Assembly (NCBI RefSeq): GCF_016756495.1
Contig: NZ_AP023243.1
Span: 2,050,501-2,114,500, forward strand
Origin: Mesorhizobium sp. 113-3-3
GTDB lineage: Bacteria > Pseudomonadota > Alphaproteobacteria > Rhizobiales > Rhizobiaceae
DNA length: 64,000 nt
Direction of reading: 5' to 3'
Position 1 is the first letter of the stretch. The number at the start of each line of letters is the position of its first letter. A program made the position numbers and the translations under genes. A model generated the notes under the pieces. It made no database searches and was not told where the DNA came from. It saw only the letters and a list, made by a program, of their open reading frames with translations. Of the stretch, positions 1 to 12,637 are shown in pieces.

Positions 1-414
1 CGGAATGAAGCAAGCAAACAGCATCAGGCCGAAGACCAGCGTCGCGCCGCGGAAACGCCATTTGGTCAGCACGTAGCCGTTGAGCGCGCCGAGCATTGTC
101 GAGATCAGCACGGCGGGAACCACCATCTTGATCGAGTTCCAGAAATAGCCCTTGATGCCGGCGCAGGTGAGGCCGACGCAGGTCTCGCCCCAGGCCTTCA
201 GCCACGGGTCGAAGGTCGGCGCCTTGGGCAGCGCCAGCATGTTGCCGTTCTGGATCTCGTCCATGGTCTTGAACGAGGTGACCAGCATGACGAAGAGCGG
301 CATCAGGTAGAACAGCGCGAACAGCGCCAGGAGCCCATAGATGACGATGCGGTTGACGATCTTGGTGTTGATGCCGCCTGTGGCCTGGCGGGCAGGGGTG
401 GCGACGGCGCTCAT
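1..414 (-). CDS. Carbohydrate ABC transporter permease (MalG-like), partial
   Basis: Inner-membrane permease of a sugar ABC importer, cut by the left window edge, so only the first ~138 residues are present. The protein begins MSAVATPARQ, followed by a transmembrane segment (IVIYGLLALFALFYLMPLFV) and the SFKTMDEI stretch usual after TM1 of MalG-type permeases. Its ATG (412-414) overlaps the TGA of the upstream permease gene (411-413) in an ATGA junction, which implies translational coupling. By analogy with glucose/mannose ABC operons the ATPase gene should follow off-window. Substrate unknown. Confidence 0.88.
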   Translation of the reverse strand, partial: MSAVATPARQATGGINTKIVNRIVIYGLLALFALFYLMPLFVMLVTSFKTMDEIQNGNMLALPKAPTFDPWLKAWGETCVGLTCAGIKGYFWNSIKMVVPAVLISTMLGALNGYVLTKWRFRGATLVFGLMLFACFIP

Positions 415-1361
415 CGCGGCTTCTCCCTGAGTTCCGAATAGAGATAGGGCACGATGATGGCGACGATGGTCATCAGCATGATCACCGCACTGGCCGAACC
501 GACGGCCATCTCGTTGCGCTTGAAGGTGTATTCGTACATGAAGTTGGACGGCAGCCAGGCCGAGCCGCCGGGGCCGCCTGAGGTCAGCGCCACAACCAGA
601 TCGTACGACTTGATGGCGAGGTGCGCGAGCACAATGAAGGCCGACAGGAAGATTGGCCGCAGCAGCGGGATGACGATGCGGCGGTAGAGCTGGAAGGTGG
701 TGGCGCCGTCGATCTGCGCCGCCTTCATGATCTCGCCGTCAATGCCGCGCAGGCCGGCCAGGAACATCGCCATGATGAAGCCGGAGGCCTGCCAGACGCC
801 GGCGATGACCACCGTGTAGATGACGAAATCCTTGTTCTTGATCCAGTCGAAATGGAAGCTCGTCCAGCCCCATTGATGCAGCGTCTGCTCGAGGCCGAGA
901 CCGGGATCGAGGAACCATTTCCAGGCGACGCCGGTGACGATGAAGGACAGCGCCATCGGGTAGAGATAGATCGGCCTCAGCACGCCTTCGCCGCGGATCT
1001 TCTGGTCGAGCAGGATGGCCAGGAACAGGCCGAGCGCCAGGCAGATCAGGATGTAGAGAAAGCCGAAAATGCCCATATTGGTGATCGACGTGTACCAGCT
1101 CGATGGCGGGTCGGTGTCGAAGGTCCAGCCCCACAGCCGCTGATAGGCGCGCGAACCGGTGATGACATAGGACGGGAAGGTCTTGGAATTAGTGAAGGAC
1201 AGATAGATGGTCCACAGGATGAAGCCGTAGACGAAGACGATGGTGATGGCGAAGCTCGGCGCCAGCACGATCTTCGGCAAGGCGTCCTGCAGGCGCGAGC
1301 GCACAGAGGGGCGCGACCGCTCCGGCGTCAGCTTGATCTGGCTTGTTGCTACCGTGCTCAT
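411..1361 (-). CDS. Carbohydrate ABC transporter permease (MalF-like)
   Basis: First permease of the sugar importer, 316 residues. Hydrophobic segments lie at about 33-55, 96-118, 128-150, 180-203, 235-255 and 290-308. The cytoplasmic EAA loop that docks the ATPase is visible as KAAQIDGATT at about 213-222, followed by RRIVIPLLRPI. The ATG at 1361 has a GGGAGGAG ribosome site. It follows the binding-protein gene after a 153-base spacer with a stable hairpin and is coupled to the next permease by an ATGA overlap. Resembles GtsB-type glucose permeases; specificity cannot be read from sequence. Confidence 0.92.
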   Translation of the reverse strand: MSTVATSQIKLTPERSRPSVRSRLQDALPKIVLAPSFAITIVFVYGFILWTIYLSFTNSKTFPSYVITGSRAYQRLWGWTFDTDPPSSWYTSITNMGIFGFLYILICLALGLFLAILLDQKIRGEGVLRPIYLYPMALSFIVTGVAWKWFLDPGLGLEQTLHQWGWTSFHFDWIKNKDFVIYTVVIAGVWQASGFIMAMFLAGLRGIDGEIMKAAQIDGATTFQLYRRIVIPLLRPIFLSAFIVLAHLAIKSYDLVVALTSGGPGGSAWLPSNFMYEYTFKRNEMAVGSASAVIMLMTIVAIIVPYLYSELREKPR

Positions 1362-1472
1362 GAGCTCCTCCCGTTTCGGGTCGTCCGTGCTCTGCCGTCA
1401 GGCGGCAAGGCGGCCCGTGCATACGGGTCTTCGGTCGGCATGGTGTCGAGCCGGCCAATCGTTGAGATGAAA

Positions 1473-1496
1473 CCTTCCCCGCCGAAGCGGGGAAGG
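1473..1496 (-). other. Intercistronic stem-loop with UUCG tetraloop
   Basis: A perfect 10-bp stem (1473-1482 with 1487-1496) closes a four-base loop that reads UUCG on the minus-strand RNA with a C-G closing pair, the exceptionally stable C(UUCG)G tetraloop. It lies between the binding-protein stop and the permease start with no strong U-tract. The likely role is protecting the 3' end of the binding-protein message or partial termination, which would give more binding protein than permease, as in mal-type operons. Confidence 0.7.
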
Positions 1497-1514
1497 CGTC
1501 TTCAGGTGTTGCGC

Positions 1515-2768
1515 TTACTTGGCGTCGTCGATCGCCTTGACCAGTTCGGTCACGGCCTCGTCCGAGGTCTTGATCTGACCATGGACGAACTTCGAGACGA
1601 CGTCCTTGTAGGCATTGGCGACCGCCGGAGGCGCGCCATAGCCCTGGGCCAGCGAGCCGAACAGCGTGCCGCCTTCATTGGCCGCCTTCAGGTCGGCGAT
1701 GCCCTTCTTGCCGCAAGCGTCGAAGTCGGTGTCCGGAACGTCGGTACGGGCCGGAACCGAGCCCTTGACGACGTTGAAGGCCGACTGGAAGCTCTTCGAC
1801 AGAGTGGCGGTGGCCAGCGCGACCTGGGCGGCCTTGCGGTCGTCCGGAACGTTGAACATGCCGAACATGTCGGAGTTGTAGATCACGGAGCCGTCGGTGC
1901 CCGGGAAGCGATAGCACAGGAAGTCCGTGCCCGGGGTCTTCTTGGCGGCGTGGAACTCGCCCTTGGCCCAGTCGCCCATGACCTGCACCAGGGCGTCGCC
2001 CTTGATGACCATGGCGGTGGCAAGGTTCCAGTCGCGGCCCGAGAAGTTCGGGTCGACATAGGTGACGAGCTTGGCCAAATTGTCGAACGACTTCTTCATC
2101 GTGTCCGACTTGAGCGAAGCGTCGTCGAGGTCGTTGAAGGCCTTCTTGTAGAACTCAGGTCCACCGGTCGACAGCACGACCGAATCGAACATGGTGGCTT
2201 CCTGCCAGTTCTGGCCGCCGAGAGCGAGCGGGATCACGCCTGCCGCCTTGGCCTTGTCGAGCAGGGCGACGAAGTCGTCGAAGGTCTTCGGCTCGGTGCC
2301 GCCGATCTTGTCCATGACGGCCTTGTTGATCCACAGCCAGTTGACCGAGTGGACGTTGACCGGAGCCGCGACCCACTTGCCTTCATAGACCGAGAACTTC
2401 TGCAGGGCCGCCGGAACCGACTTGTCCCAGCCTTCCTTCTTCGCCGTCTCGGTCAGGTCGCCCATCACGCCGGCAGCGGCATAGTCGAGCACGGTGTAGC
2501 CGAGCATCTGCGAGGCGGTCGGGTAATTGCCGGCCGCGACCATCGCCTTCAGCGCGGTCATGGCTGCGTCACCGCCGCCGCCGGCCACCGGCACGTCCTT
2601 CCAGGCATAGCCTTCCTTGGCCAGATCACCCTTCAGCACGTTGAGGGCAGCCGCTTCACCGCCCGACGTCCACCAATGCAGCATCTGCACTTCCTTGACG
2701 TCCGCGGCATGCGCCGAGAAGGCAAAGCTCGTCGCAAGAGCCGTTCCGATAAGCAGTTTGCGCAACAT
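1515..2768 (-). CDS. Carbohydrate ABC transporter substrate-binding protein
   Basis: Periplasmic sugar-binding protein, 417 residues. The start was set at ATG 2768 because it has a GGGAGGAAG ribosome site and begins a clear signal peptide ([21 protein letters not shown], cleavage near residue 21). The mature protein begins [18 protein letters not shown] and later has WLWINKAV and [15 protein letters not shown], the pattern of family-1 glucose/mannose-type binding proteins (GtsA-like). It is followed by two permeases, and preceded by aldehyde dehydrogenase with a 58-base gap. It is a glucose-type binding protein by family only; the surrounding catabolic genes suggest a different or modified sugar. 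Confidence 0.92.
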   Translation of the reverse strand: MLRKLLIGTALATSFAFSAHAADVKEVQMLHWWTSGGEAAALNVLKGDLAKEGYAWKDVPVAGGGGDAAMTALKAMVAAGNYPTASQMLGYTVLDYAAAGVMGDLTETAKKEGWDKSVPAALQKFSVYEGKWVAAPVNVHSVNWLWINKAVMDKIGGTEPKTFDDFVALLDKAKAAGVIPLALGGQNWQEATMFDSVVLSTGGPEFYKKAFNDLDDASLKSDTMKKSFDNLAKLVTYVDPNFSGRDWNLATAMVIKGDALVQVMGDWAKGEFHAAKKTPGTDFLCYRFPGTDGSVIYNSDMFGMFNVPDDRKAAQVALATATLSKSFQSAFNVVKGSVPARTDVPDTDFDACGKKGIADLKAANEGGTLFGSLAQGYGAPPAVANAYKDVVSKFVHGQIKTSDEAVTELVKAIDDAK

Positions 2769-2826
2769 GTACTTCCTCCCTTGTTGCATTACACGACCGG
2801 TGGAAGCCCACCGGGTTCTTCCCAAC

Positions 2827-4338
2827 TCAGCCGACCCACCATCCGGTGCGCTGGCCGCGATGAAACTGGATTGTCTTTTCCTCGGTATAGTCCTCTACCG
2901 CGCGTTTCCCGAGTTCGCGTCCGAGACCGGACTGCTTGTAGCCTCCGAAAGGCAGCTCGGGATAACCTTCCATGAATGTGTTCACCCAAACCGTCCCCGA
3001 ACGCACCCCACGCGCCACCGACATGCACGTGTCGATGCTGGCGCTCCACACGCCCGCAGACAGACCATAGGGCGTGTTGTTGGCGATGTGCAACGCCTTT
3101 TCAATCGATTCAAAAGTCAGCACGGAGAGCACCGGTCCGAAGACTTCCTCGCGTGCGATGGCCATGTCCTCGGTGACGCCACGCATGATGGTGGGGTCGA
3201 GATATTGGCCGGCGTTGGAGGCCAATTGCTTGCCGCCGCTGAAGACATTGCTGCCTTCGCCCGCCGCTGCCGCCACGTAACCCGTCACCTTGGCCAGATG
3301 GTCCGATGAGATCATCGCGCCGACCTTGGTTTGATCGTCGAGCGGGTCGCCGACCTTCACTTTGGCGGTGAGTGCCTTGACGGCGCCGAGAAAATCGTCG
3401 GCGATCGCCTCGTGCACGATCAGCCGGCTGCCGGCATTGCAGCATTCGCCGGCGTTGAAGAAGCCGCCGAACACCGCCGCGTCGGCGGCGGCTTCGAGGT
3501 CGGCATCGGGGAAGACAATCTGGCCGTTCTTGCCGCCGAGTTCCATCGAGACTTTCTTCAGCGACTGCGCGGCGGAGGCCATGGTCATCTTGCCGACGCG
3601 CGTGGAGCCGGTGAAGGATACCATCTCGACCAGGGGATGGCTGACCATAGGCGCGCCGACATCGGCTCCCAGACCGGCGAGGATGTTGACGACGCCGGCA
3701 GGAAGGCCGGCCTCCATCAAGATGTCGCCGAGAACGAAGGTCGAGGCCGAGGTCATTTCGCTCGGCTTGACCACCGCCGTGCAGCCGGCGGCGAGCGCGA
3801 AAGGCAGTTTCTGGCTGACGATCAGGAACGGGAAATTCCATGGCGTGATGATCGAGACGACGCCGATCGGCTCGCGAACGACCACGCCCAGCATGGCATC
3901 GCCGAGATTGGCATAGCTCTCGCCATGCAGCGTGCGGGCGAGCGAGGCGGCATAGCGCCAGATATCGACGGCGCCGCCGATCTCGCCGCGTGCCTGGGCG
4001 ATCGGCTTGCCGGATTCCAGCGCGTCGAGCCGGGCAATGTCTTCCAGCCGCGTCTCGATCAGGGCGGCCGCCCTGAAGAGGATCGCGGCGCGTTCCGAGG
4101 CTTTCATGCGCGGCCATGGCCCGGTCTCGAACGCTTTGTGCGCAGCCTGCACGGCCGCTTCCACTTCAGCTTGGCCGGCCTGCGCATAAAGCGAAACGGT
4201 GAAGCCGTGGCCGGGGCTCTTGCGCTCTAATGTGTGGCCGTCGCGGGCATCGACATGCTTGCCGTCGATCAGCAGCCGATAGGTCTTTGGCGCGGCTGAC
4301 GCTTCGGCGGGCATGGCGATGTTGAGAGGTGCGTTCAT
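2827..4338 (-). CDS. NAD(P)-dependent aldehyde dehydrogenase
   Basis: Soluble ALDH-superfamily enzyme, 503 residues, oxidising an aldehyde to the acid. Landmarks seen: PWNF with Asn169, KPSE with Lys191, the FTGST cofactor loop near 242, MELGGK with the general-base Glu266, and the nucleophile Cys300 in [19 protein letters not shown] and the [10 protein letters not shown]-terminal motif are present. The gene sits in the LacI-headed operon, 14 bases after the enoyl-CoA hydratase gene. It may oxidise an aldehyde released by an aldolase step in the same pathway; substrate unknown. Close to betaine-aldehyde and gamma-glutamyl-aminobutyraldehyde types in motif content, so that name could appear in other annotations. 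Confidence 0.92.
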   Translation of the reverse strand: MNAPLNIAMPAEASAAPKTYRLLIDGKHVDARDGHTLERKSPGHGFTVSLYAQAGQAEVEAAVQAAHKAFETGPWPRMKASERAAILFRAAALIETRLEDIARLDALESGKPIAQARGEIGGAVDIWRYAASLARTLHGESYANLGDAMLGVVVREPIGVVSIITPWNFPFLIVSQKLPFALAAGCTAVVKPSEMTSASTFVLGDILMEAGLPAGVVNILAGLGADVGAPMVSHPLVEMVSFTGSTRVGKMTMASAAQSLKKVSMELGGKNGQIVFPDADLEAAADAAVFGGFFNAGECCNAGSRLIVHEAIADDFLGAVKALTAKVKVGDPLDDQTKVGAMISSDHLAKVTGYVAAAAGEGSNVFSGGKQLASNAGQYLDPTIMRGVTEDMAIAREEVFGPVLSVLTFESIEKALHIANNTPYGLSAGVWSASIDTCMSVARGVRSGTVWVNTFMEGYPELPFGGYKQSGLGRELGKRAVEDYTEEKTIQFHRGQRTGWWVG

Positions 4339-4352
4339 CAGGATTGTTTTCT

Positions 4353-5121
4353 CTAGCTTCTTGAAAATGCCGGCTTCTGCCTGGTCTTGAAGGCATCGAC
4401 GCCAGCCTTGAGGTCGCCGGTGAGTGCGATGAAGCCGCTGGCCAGTGCTTCGGTGGCGGCGGCACTTTCCTCGCCTTCGGCGACCGCGATCATCAGCTTG
4501 GCCGCTTCCGTCGCCAGCGGACCGCGCTCGGCGATTTTTTCGGCCCAGGCCTTGGCCTCGCCGAACGCCCTGTCGGTGTCGACGACGCGGTCGACGATTC
4601 CCAAAGCCAGCGCATCGGCCGCCAGGAAAACCTCGCCGCCCAGCGCCATGCGCCGCACGGTCTGCGCGCCGAAGCGGCGCACGGCGCGCTGCGTGCCGGA
4701 CCAGCCGGGCACGACGCCGATCGAGGTTTCGGGGAAGCCCAGTTTCACATGCGCCTCGGCGACGCGGAAATCACAGGCGACCGCCAGCTCCAGCCCGCCG
4801 CCCAGCGCATGGCCGGACAGCACGGCGATGGTCGGTTGCCGGAGTCTGGCCAGCCGGTCAAAGACGCGGTGGCCGTAGCGCACCCATTGCACCTGGAAAT
4901 CGGCGGCGCTCATCTGCGCCCAGGCTTCAACGTCGCCACCAGCGCAAAAGCCCTTGCCTTCGCCGCGCAAGAGCACGATGCGGACGCCCTCGGCCATTTC
5001 CGCCTCGTCAAGCGCGGCTTCCAGCGTACGCAGCATCGGAATGTCCAGGGCGTTGAACTTTTCCGGGCGGCGGAGCGTGACGACGCCGATAGCGCCATCC
5101 CTTTCGAAGGTGACGAGGCGC

Positions 5122-5129
<8 letters not shown>
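4353..5129 (-). CDS. Enoyl-CoA hydratase/isomerase family protein
   Basis: Crotonase-fold protein, 258 residues. The start was set at ATG 5129 (MAERLVTFERDG), which overlaps the end of the CoA-transferase gene by 8 bases. The CoA-binding and oxyanion region is visible in GKGFCAGGDVEAW and GHALGGGLELAVACDFR, and the second catalytic Glu position in LGFPETSIGVVPGWSGTQR. The family hydrates, isomerises or cleaves acyl-CoA thioesters. Its placement directly after a CoA-transferase suggests the substrate is activated to a CoA ester and then processed here. The exact reaction is not predictable. Confidence 0.9.
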
Positions 5130-8791
<3,662 letters not shown>

Positions 8792-8826
8792 CTCGATGCG
8801 TCCTCCCCGTTTTCTCAATCGAATTT

Positions 8827-8842
8827 ATTGGAACGTTCTAAT
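8827..8842. promoter_or_regulatory. Predicted LacI-family operator, operon-proximal
   Basis: Near-perfect 16-bp palindrome ATTGGAACGTTCTAAT with the central CG typical of LacI/GalR family operators. It lies 35 bases upstream of the lacI ATG, where it could overlap the promoter of the minus-strand operon. A sister site at 8991 shares 14 of 16 bases. Confidence 0.72.
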
Positions 8843-8990
8843 CACTGGTTCAATCTCGAGTCAACCGCGATTTTTTTGCAGCCAGAAAAACCGATTGTGT
8901 GTACTCACATGTCCTAATCGGCAAGGCCTTCCGTGTTGCAACGCAACATTTGCGCTCATGTTCGCTTCGAATCTTAAAGGTTCTTGATTT

Positions 8991-9006
8991 ATTGGAACGT
9001 TCCATT
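8991..9006. promoter_or_regulatory. Predicted LacI-family operator, DUF993-proximal
   Basis: Palindrome ATTGGAACGTTCCATT, 27 bases upstream of the DUF993 start codon. Together with 8827-8842 it brackets the divergent promoter region, 164 bases apart start to start, a spacing that would allow looping by a tetramer or separate control of each promoter. Confidence 0.72.
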
Positions 9007-9033
9007 TAATAGGCGCTGCGAAGGGAGAGGTCG

Positions 9034-10188
9034 ATGGATATTGTCTTGCCTGGTGAAGGTGGCCGCAGCGCCCGTTACGCGCTTGTCGGGCAGCCGGTGC
9101 AGCCGGCGGCCGGCGCACGGTTTTCGCGCATCGCCTATGCCGCCGCGCATGTCGTTGCCGATCCCCTCGAAATGACCGATCCATGGTCGCGACCTGCGAT
9201 CGACTGGGACAGGACGATGGCGTTTCGCCATCATTTGTGGCGGCTCGGCTTCCGCATTGCCGAGGCGATGGACACGTCGCAGCGCGGCATGGGTTTCGAC
9301 TGGGCCAGCGCGAGGGAATTGATCCGCCGGTCGATCGCCGAGGCCCGTACTTTCGAAGGCGCCGATCTTGCCTCGGGCGCCGGCACTGACCATCTGGCGC
9401 CGGCCGCCGCCAGGACGCTCGACGATGTGATCGCGGCCTATGACGAGCAGTTCGCTTTCATCGAAGGGCAGGGCGGCAAGGCGATCATGATGGCCAGCCG
9501 CGCATTGGCGGCTGTCGCCAAAGGGCCGGACGATTATGCGCGCGTCTACGACCGCATCCTGAGCCAGGCCTCCGGCAAGGTCGTCCTGCACTGGCTGGGG
9601 GACATGTTCGATCCGGCCTTGAAGGGCTATTGGGGCAGCGGTGATTTCGAGACCGCGCTCGATACGGTGGTCGCCATCATCGAACGCCACGCGGACAAGG
9701 TCGAAGGCATAAAGATATCGCTGCTCGATGCCGGCAAGGAGGTCGCGCTGCGCAACCGGCTGCCGGAGGGCGTCGTGATGTTCACCGGCGACGACTTCAA
9801 TTACCCCGAATTGATCGCCGGCGACGGCAACAGGCATTCGCACGCGCTGCTCGGCATTTTCGACGCCATCGCGCCGGTCGCCAACGCCGCCCTGGCAAGG
9901 CTCGCCGAGGGCGACCGCGCCGGCTATGACGCGCTGATGGCGCCGACAGTGCCGCTATCGCGAAAAATCTTCGAGGCGCCGACTGAATATTACAAGGCCG
10001 GCATCGTCTTCATGGCCTGGCTGAACGGCCACCAGGACCATTTCACCATGGTCGGCGGCATGCAGTCGGCGCGCGGCATCCGCCACTATGCCGAAATCTT
10101 TCGCCTTGCCGATCAGGCATGCCTGCTGGCCGATCCTGATCTGGCCATCTCGCGGATGAAGAGCCTGTGCGCCGTCGCAGGCGTTTGA
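9034..10188 (+). CDS. DUF993 family, dihydrodipicolinate-synthase-like protein
   Basis: Protein of 384 residues resembling the DUF993 group, annotated elsewhere as dihydrodipicolinate synthase family (class I aldolase/lyase fold). Recognisable stretches are YDEQFAFIEGQGGKAIMMASRALA (second half of the barrel entrance), HWLGDMFDPALKGYWGSGD, and GIKISLLDAGKE, whose lysine is a candidate Schiff-base residue. The ATG has an AAGGGAGAGG ribosome site. The gene is divergent from the LacI operon and has one of the two operators just upstream, so it is probably part of the same pathway, perhaps as a retro-aldol or dehydratase step feeding the aldehyde dehydrogenase. No DUF993 reaction is known to me. 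Confidence 0.85.
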   Translation: MDIVLPGEGGRSARYALVGQPVQPAAGARFSRIAYAAAHVVADPLEMTDPWSRPAIDWDRTMAFRHHLWRLGFRIAEAMDTSQRGMGFDWASARELIRRSIAEARTFEGADLASGAGTDHLAPAAARTLDDVIAAYDEQFAFIEGQGGKAIMMASRALAAVAKGPDDYARVYDRILSQASGKVVLHWLGDMFDPALKGYWGSGDFETALDTVVAIIERHADKVEGIKISLLDAGKEVALRNRLPEGVVMFTGDDFNYPELIAGDGNRHSHALLGIFDAIAPVANAALARLAEGDRAGYDALMAPTVPLSRKIFEAPTEYYKAGIVFMAWLNGHQDHFTMVGGMQSARGIRHYAEIFRLADQACLLADPDLAISRMKSLCAVAGV

Positions 10189-10342
10189 GCACGGTTTTGC
10201 GCCTTCGCGATGCGGATCGCCGCAAAGGACTCCTGTGTGTATCATTTTAATACAATCCTCAATTGGTGGACTCGCGCCACATACCGGCAGTTAATTCCTC
10301 GGTCAGGCTAAGGGAGGAAAGGCCGCAGACCGGGAGGAAACG

Positions 10343-10549
10343 ATGTCTGTGCAAAAAGAGGATTATCGAACGAACAAAGCCGACTATGTGATTGCTGCGA
10401 CGTATGGCCGAACGACTGCGGATGATGGCGACCGCGATGAGCTCCTGGAAAAAGGAAAGTTCTTGAGGCTGAAAGATCGGCGATTCGCCAAATTGGCGGC
10501 AAACCCGGCGGAAAGCTCGACAGGGCCGAAAGTTAGACCGCGCCGTTAG
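10343..10549 (+). CDS. Small hypothetical protein
   Basis: A 68-residue, highly charged, basic open frame (MSVQKEDYRTNKAD to PKVRPRR) preceded by a strong GGGAGGAAACG ribosome site. No signal peptide, membrane segment or recognised domain. It is followed by a GC-rich hairpin at 10584-10619. The ribosome site and the charged composition support a real gene, but no function can be offered. Confidence 0.55.
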   Translation: MSVQKEDYRTNKADYVIAATYGRTTADDGDRDELLEKGKFLRLKDRRFAKLAANPAESSTGPKVRPRR

Positions 10550-10583
10550 CGCCGGCCATTCATTTCAGCGAGTTGAACGCATG

Positions 10584-10619
10584 GAAAGCCCCGCCGACCG
10601 GGAGTCAAGCGGGGCTTTC
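10584..10619 (+). terminator. Hairpin terminator after the small ORF
   Basis: Perfect 11-bp stem GAAAGCCCCGC/GCGGGGCTTTC (10584-10594, 10609-10619) with a 14-base loop, 34 bases after the small ORF. There is no clean U-run beyond the CTTTC of the stem, so efficiency is uncertain. Confidence 0.5.
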
Positions 10620-10844
10620 TGGACAGGCTTTTGGGATGTCCAGCGATCCGCGAGGATCGGTTTCAATGTGGAGTCCTCTTCGATCCAGCACATCGATCGA
10701 ATAGATGACGGCTGACCGATTGTTTCGTGACGGACGTTCGCCCGAAACAACGACATTGGTTGCTCGAACCGGTCACTATCGGCGTACAGCCGACGCGACC
10801 GGCAAAAAGGCTCGGCACAGCTATCGCCTATGTCTTTGAAAGGA
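10620..10844. other. Intergenic stretch downstream of tRNA-Val
   Basis: No gene is supported. It contains an 8-bp inverted repeat TTGTTTCG/CGAAACAA (10720-10727, 10743-10750) with a 15-base loop, located about 95 bases past the 3' end of the minus-strand tRNA. It could terminate or process the tRNA transcript. Confidence 0.4.
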
Positions 10845-10919
10845 TGGTGGGCGTGACAGGGATTGAACCTGTGACCCCTGCAATGTCAATGCAGTGCTCT
10901 CCCGCTGAGCTACACGCCC
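10845..10919 (-). tRNA. tRNA-Val (GAC)
   Basis: Complete cloverleaf on the minus strand. The 7-bp acceptor GGGCGTG pairs with CACGCCC, followed by the discriminator A and an encoded CCA. The D arm is GCTC-AGCGGGA-GAGC, the anticodon stem CTGCA/TGCAG with loop TTGACAT, and the T arm has GGTTCAATCC. The anticodon GAC is at 10885-10887 on the genome. Decodes GUC/GUU valine codons. Confidence 0.97.
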
Positions 10920-11024
10920 ATCCGAAGCCGCGCATACACCATTTTTGGTCCGGCGCGTCAATAGCGAGAAAAAGGAAAGAAGGCGTCGTCTCGCCGCACC
11001 GGCGATGCCTCTGCGGAAGGCGGC

Positions 11025-11387
11025 TCAGGCCGCCTGCAGCATCTTCTCGACCTCGTTGACGAGATCGCGCAGATGGAAGGGCTTCGACAGCACCTTGGCG
11101 TCTTTCGGCGCCTTGGAATCCGGGTTCAGCGCAACGGCGGCGAAACCGGTGATGAACATGACCTTGAGGTCGGGATCGATCTCGGTGGCACGTCGCGCCA
11201 GTTCGATGCCGTCCATCTCCGGCATGACGATATCGGTCAACAGCAGCGAGAACGGCTCCTCGCGCAGCCGCTCATAGGCGCTGGCGCCATTGTCGAAATC
11301 GCTGACCTGGTAGCCGGCGCGTTCCAGCGCCTTGACGAGGAACCGACGCATATCGTCGTCGTCTTCCGCCAGAAGAATGCGTGCCAT
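11025..11387 (-). CDS. cpdR: CpdR-type single-domain response regulator
   Basis: A 120-residue stand-alone receiver domain that in related bacteria controls ClpXP-dependent proteolysis and polar protease localisation through the CckA-ChpT phosphorelay. Seen: acidic pocket AEDDDDMRRFL, phosphoacceptor Asp in LLTDIVMPEMDGIEL, conserved Thr/Lys switch region MFITGFAAV and LSKPFHLRDLV. There is no output domain, and length and sequence match rhizobial CpdR proteins I recall. It is monocistronic, next to tRNA-Val, and divergent from the formylglutamate hydrolase gene. Confidence 0.92.
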   Translation of the reverse strand: MARILLAEDDDDMRRFLVKALERAGYQVSDFDNGASAYERLREEPFSLLLTDIVMPEMDGIELARRATEIDPDLKVMFITGFAAVALNPDSKAPKDAKVLSKPFHLRDLVNEVEKMLQAA

Positions 11388-11598
11388 GATATCCCGTCCG
11401 AATCACCCGCCCGAGACTGCCGCCCAGGCAGCCCGTTAACCATCCTGTATATGAGGAGGTGACGGTAAACATCAAGTGAACGCGGCGAAGCATTATCCGC
11501 ATTCGGCAAGGCGAGGCGCGTGGCGAAATGCTGGACATGCGGCCAGCAAGGTGGCACTTTCATGCGATGATGCATCGGTGTTTTCGGGTTCGTGCAAA

Positions 11599-12492
11599 TT
11601 GAAGACGGCAGCCGAGGATTTTTCGGTCGTTCAACCCTTCGAAATCCGATCGGGCGTCGAACAGCGCGTCCCCTTCCTGTTCAATTCACCGCATAGCGGC
11701 CGCTACTATCCCGAACGCTTCCTCGCCATGGCGCGGCTCGACCGCAACGCTATCCGCCGCTCGGAGGATTGCTACGTCGACGAGCTGTTCGGCGGCGCGG
11801 TGGCGCTCGGCGCGCCGATGCTGGCGGCGAATTTCCCGCGCGCCTATCTCGACGTCAATCGCGAGCCATGGGAACTCGACCCGCGCATGTTCGCCGAGCC
11901 GGTGCCGTCCTTCTGCAACATCCGCTCGGCGCGGGTGGCCGGCGGACTTGGCACCGTGCCGAAGCTGGTCGGCGAGGGGCTCGACATCTATTCCGGCCGC
12001 CTGCCGCTCGCCGAAGCCGTCGCCCGCATCGAGGCCGTCTACAAGCCCTATCATGAAACGCTGAAGCGGCTTTTGACCAGGACGCACGCCCGTTTCGGCT
12101 TTGCCGTGCTGATCGACTGCCATTCGATGCCGGCAAGCATCCGCGTCGGCGACAGCGGCCTGCGGCCGGACTTCATCATCGGCGACCGTTTCGGCATCTC
12201 GGCCACCGCTGCCTTGACCGAGACCGCGATCGGCCTGCTGACCGCAATGGGCTATACCGTCGCCCACAACAAGCCCTATGCCGGCGGCTTCATCACCGAA
12301 CATTATGGCCGTCCGGCACGCCATCTGCATGCGCTGCAGATCGAGGTCAATCGCGGGCTCTACATGAATGAGCGGACGTTCGAGAAGACTGCCGGTTTCG
12401 ACGCGCTGGCCGACGATCTGACGCGATTTTCGGCGGATCTGATGTCGATGCCCGACCATCACTTCATCGACCTGCCGCTGGCCGCGGAGTGA
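11599..12492 (+). CDS. N-formylglutamate amidohydrolase family protein
   Basis: Zinc-dependent hydrolase of the HutG-type family, cleaving N-formylglutamate to formate and glutamate or a related N-acyl amino acid. The motifs HSGRYYP, CYVDELF, YLDVNREPWELDPRMF and DCHSMP with metal ligands are present. The frame is open from GTG 11476, but the TTG at 11599 gives 297 residues beginning LKTAAEDF, close to the usual family length, so that start is preferred. No strong ribosome site distinguishes them. No other histidine-utilisation genes are nearby, so a stand-alone or salvage role is possible. Confidence 0.85.
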   Translation: MKTAAEDFSVVQPFEIRSGVEQRVPFLFNSPHSGRYYPERFLAMARLDRNAIRRSEDCYVDELFGGAVALGAPMLAANFPRAYLDVNREPWELDPRMFAEPVPSFCNIRSARVAGGLGTVPKLVGEGLDIYSGRLPLAEAVARIEAVYKPYHETLKRLLTRTHARFGFAVLIDCHSMPASIRVGDSGLRPDFIIGDRFGISATAALTETAIGLLTAMGYTVAHNKPYAGGFITEHYGRPARHLHALQIEVNRGLYMNERTFEKTAGFDALADDLTRFSADLMSMPDHHFIDLPLAAE

Positions 12493-12518
12493 AATAGCCG
12501 GCCCGGGGCGCAGGGGGT

Positions 12519-12604
12519 AAAAAAAGACCGCATCGTTTGCACGATACGGTCGAAGTCTAGGGAGGAAACGCCCAAGGAGGGCATGGACAGGAAACCCTGT
12601 CCGA
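12519..12604 (-). ncRNA. suhB-type (alpha-r14 family) small RNA
   Basis: Minus-strand transcript unit of about 86 nt. A promoter-like TTGACA (12632-12637) and weak -10 (12610-12615) precede three hairpins. The first is 12585-12591/12596-12602. The second is 12570-12573/12579-12582, with CCUCC exposed around its loop. After a single-stranded segment with a second CCUCC comes an 11-bp terminator stem (12526-12536/12541-12551) followed by seven U. Exposed CCUCC anti-Shine-Dalgarno motifs, three-hairpin layout and position beside a suhB-like gene match the Rhizobiales suhB/alpha-r14 sRNA family. It probably represses transport-type mRNAs by masking ribosome sites. Confidence 0.8.
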
Positions 12605-12631
12605 GGTCGAGGGTATTGTGCGGTGCACAAA

Positions 12632-12637
12632 TGTCAA
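12632..12637 (-). promoter_or_regulatory. -35 element of the small-RNA promoter
   Basis: TTGACA on the minus strand within CTTGACATTTG, the preferred -35 of rhizobial RpoD promoters. The matching -10 is the weaker TACCCT at 12610-12615, 16 bases away, predicting a start near 12602-12604. Confidence 0.6.

Noticed and set aside
621..2975. A 784-codon plus-strand open frame over the ABC transporter genes
   Set aside because: It lies opposite clearly conserved permease, binding-protein and ALDH genes, with no start signal; antisense artefact of high GC.
10845..10919. tRNA-Val as an integration site for a genomic island
   Set aside because: No duplicated tRNA 3' end, integrase or composition shift is visible around it; neighbours are core genes.
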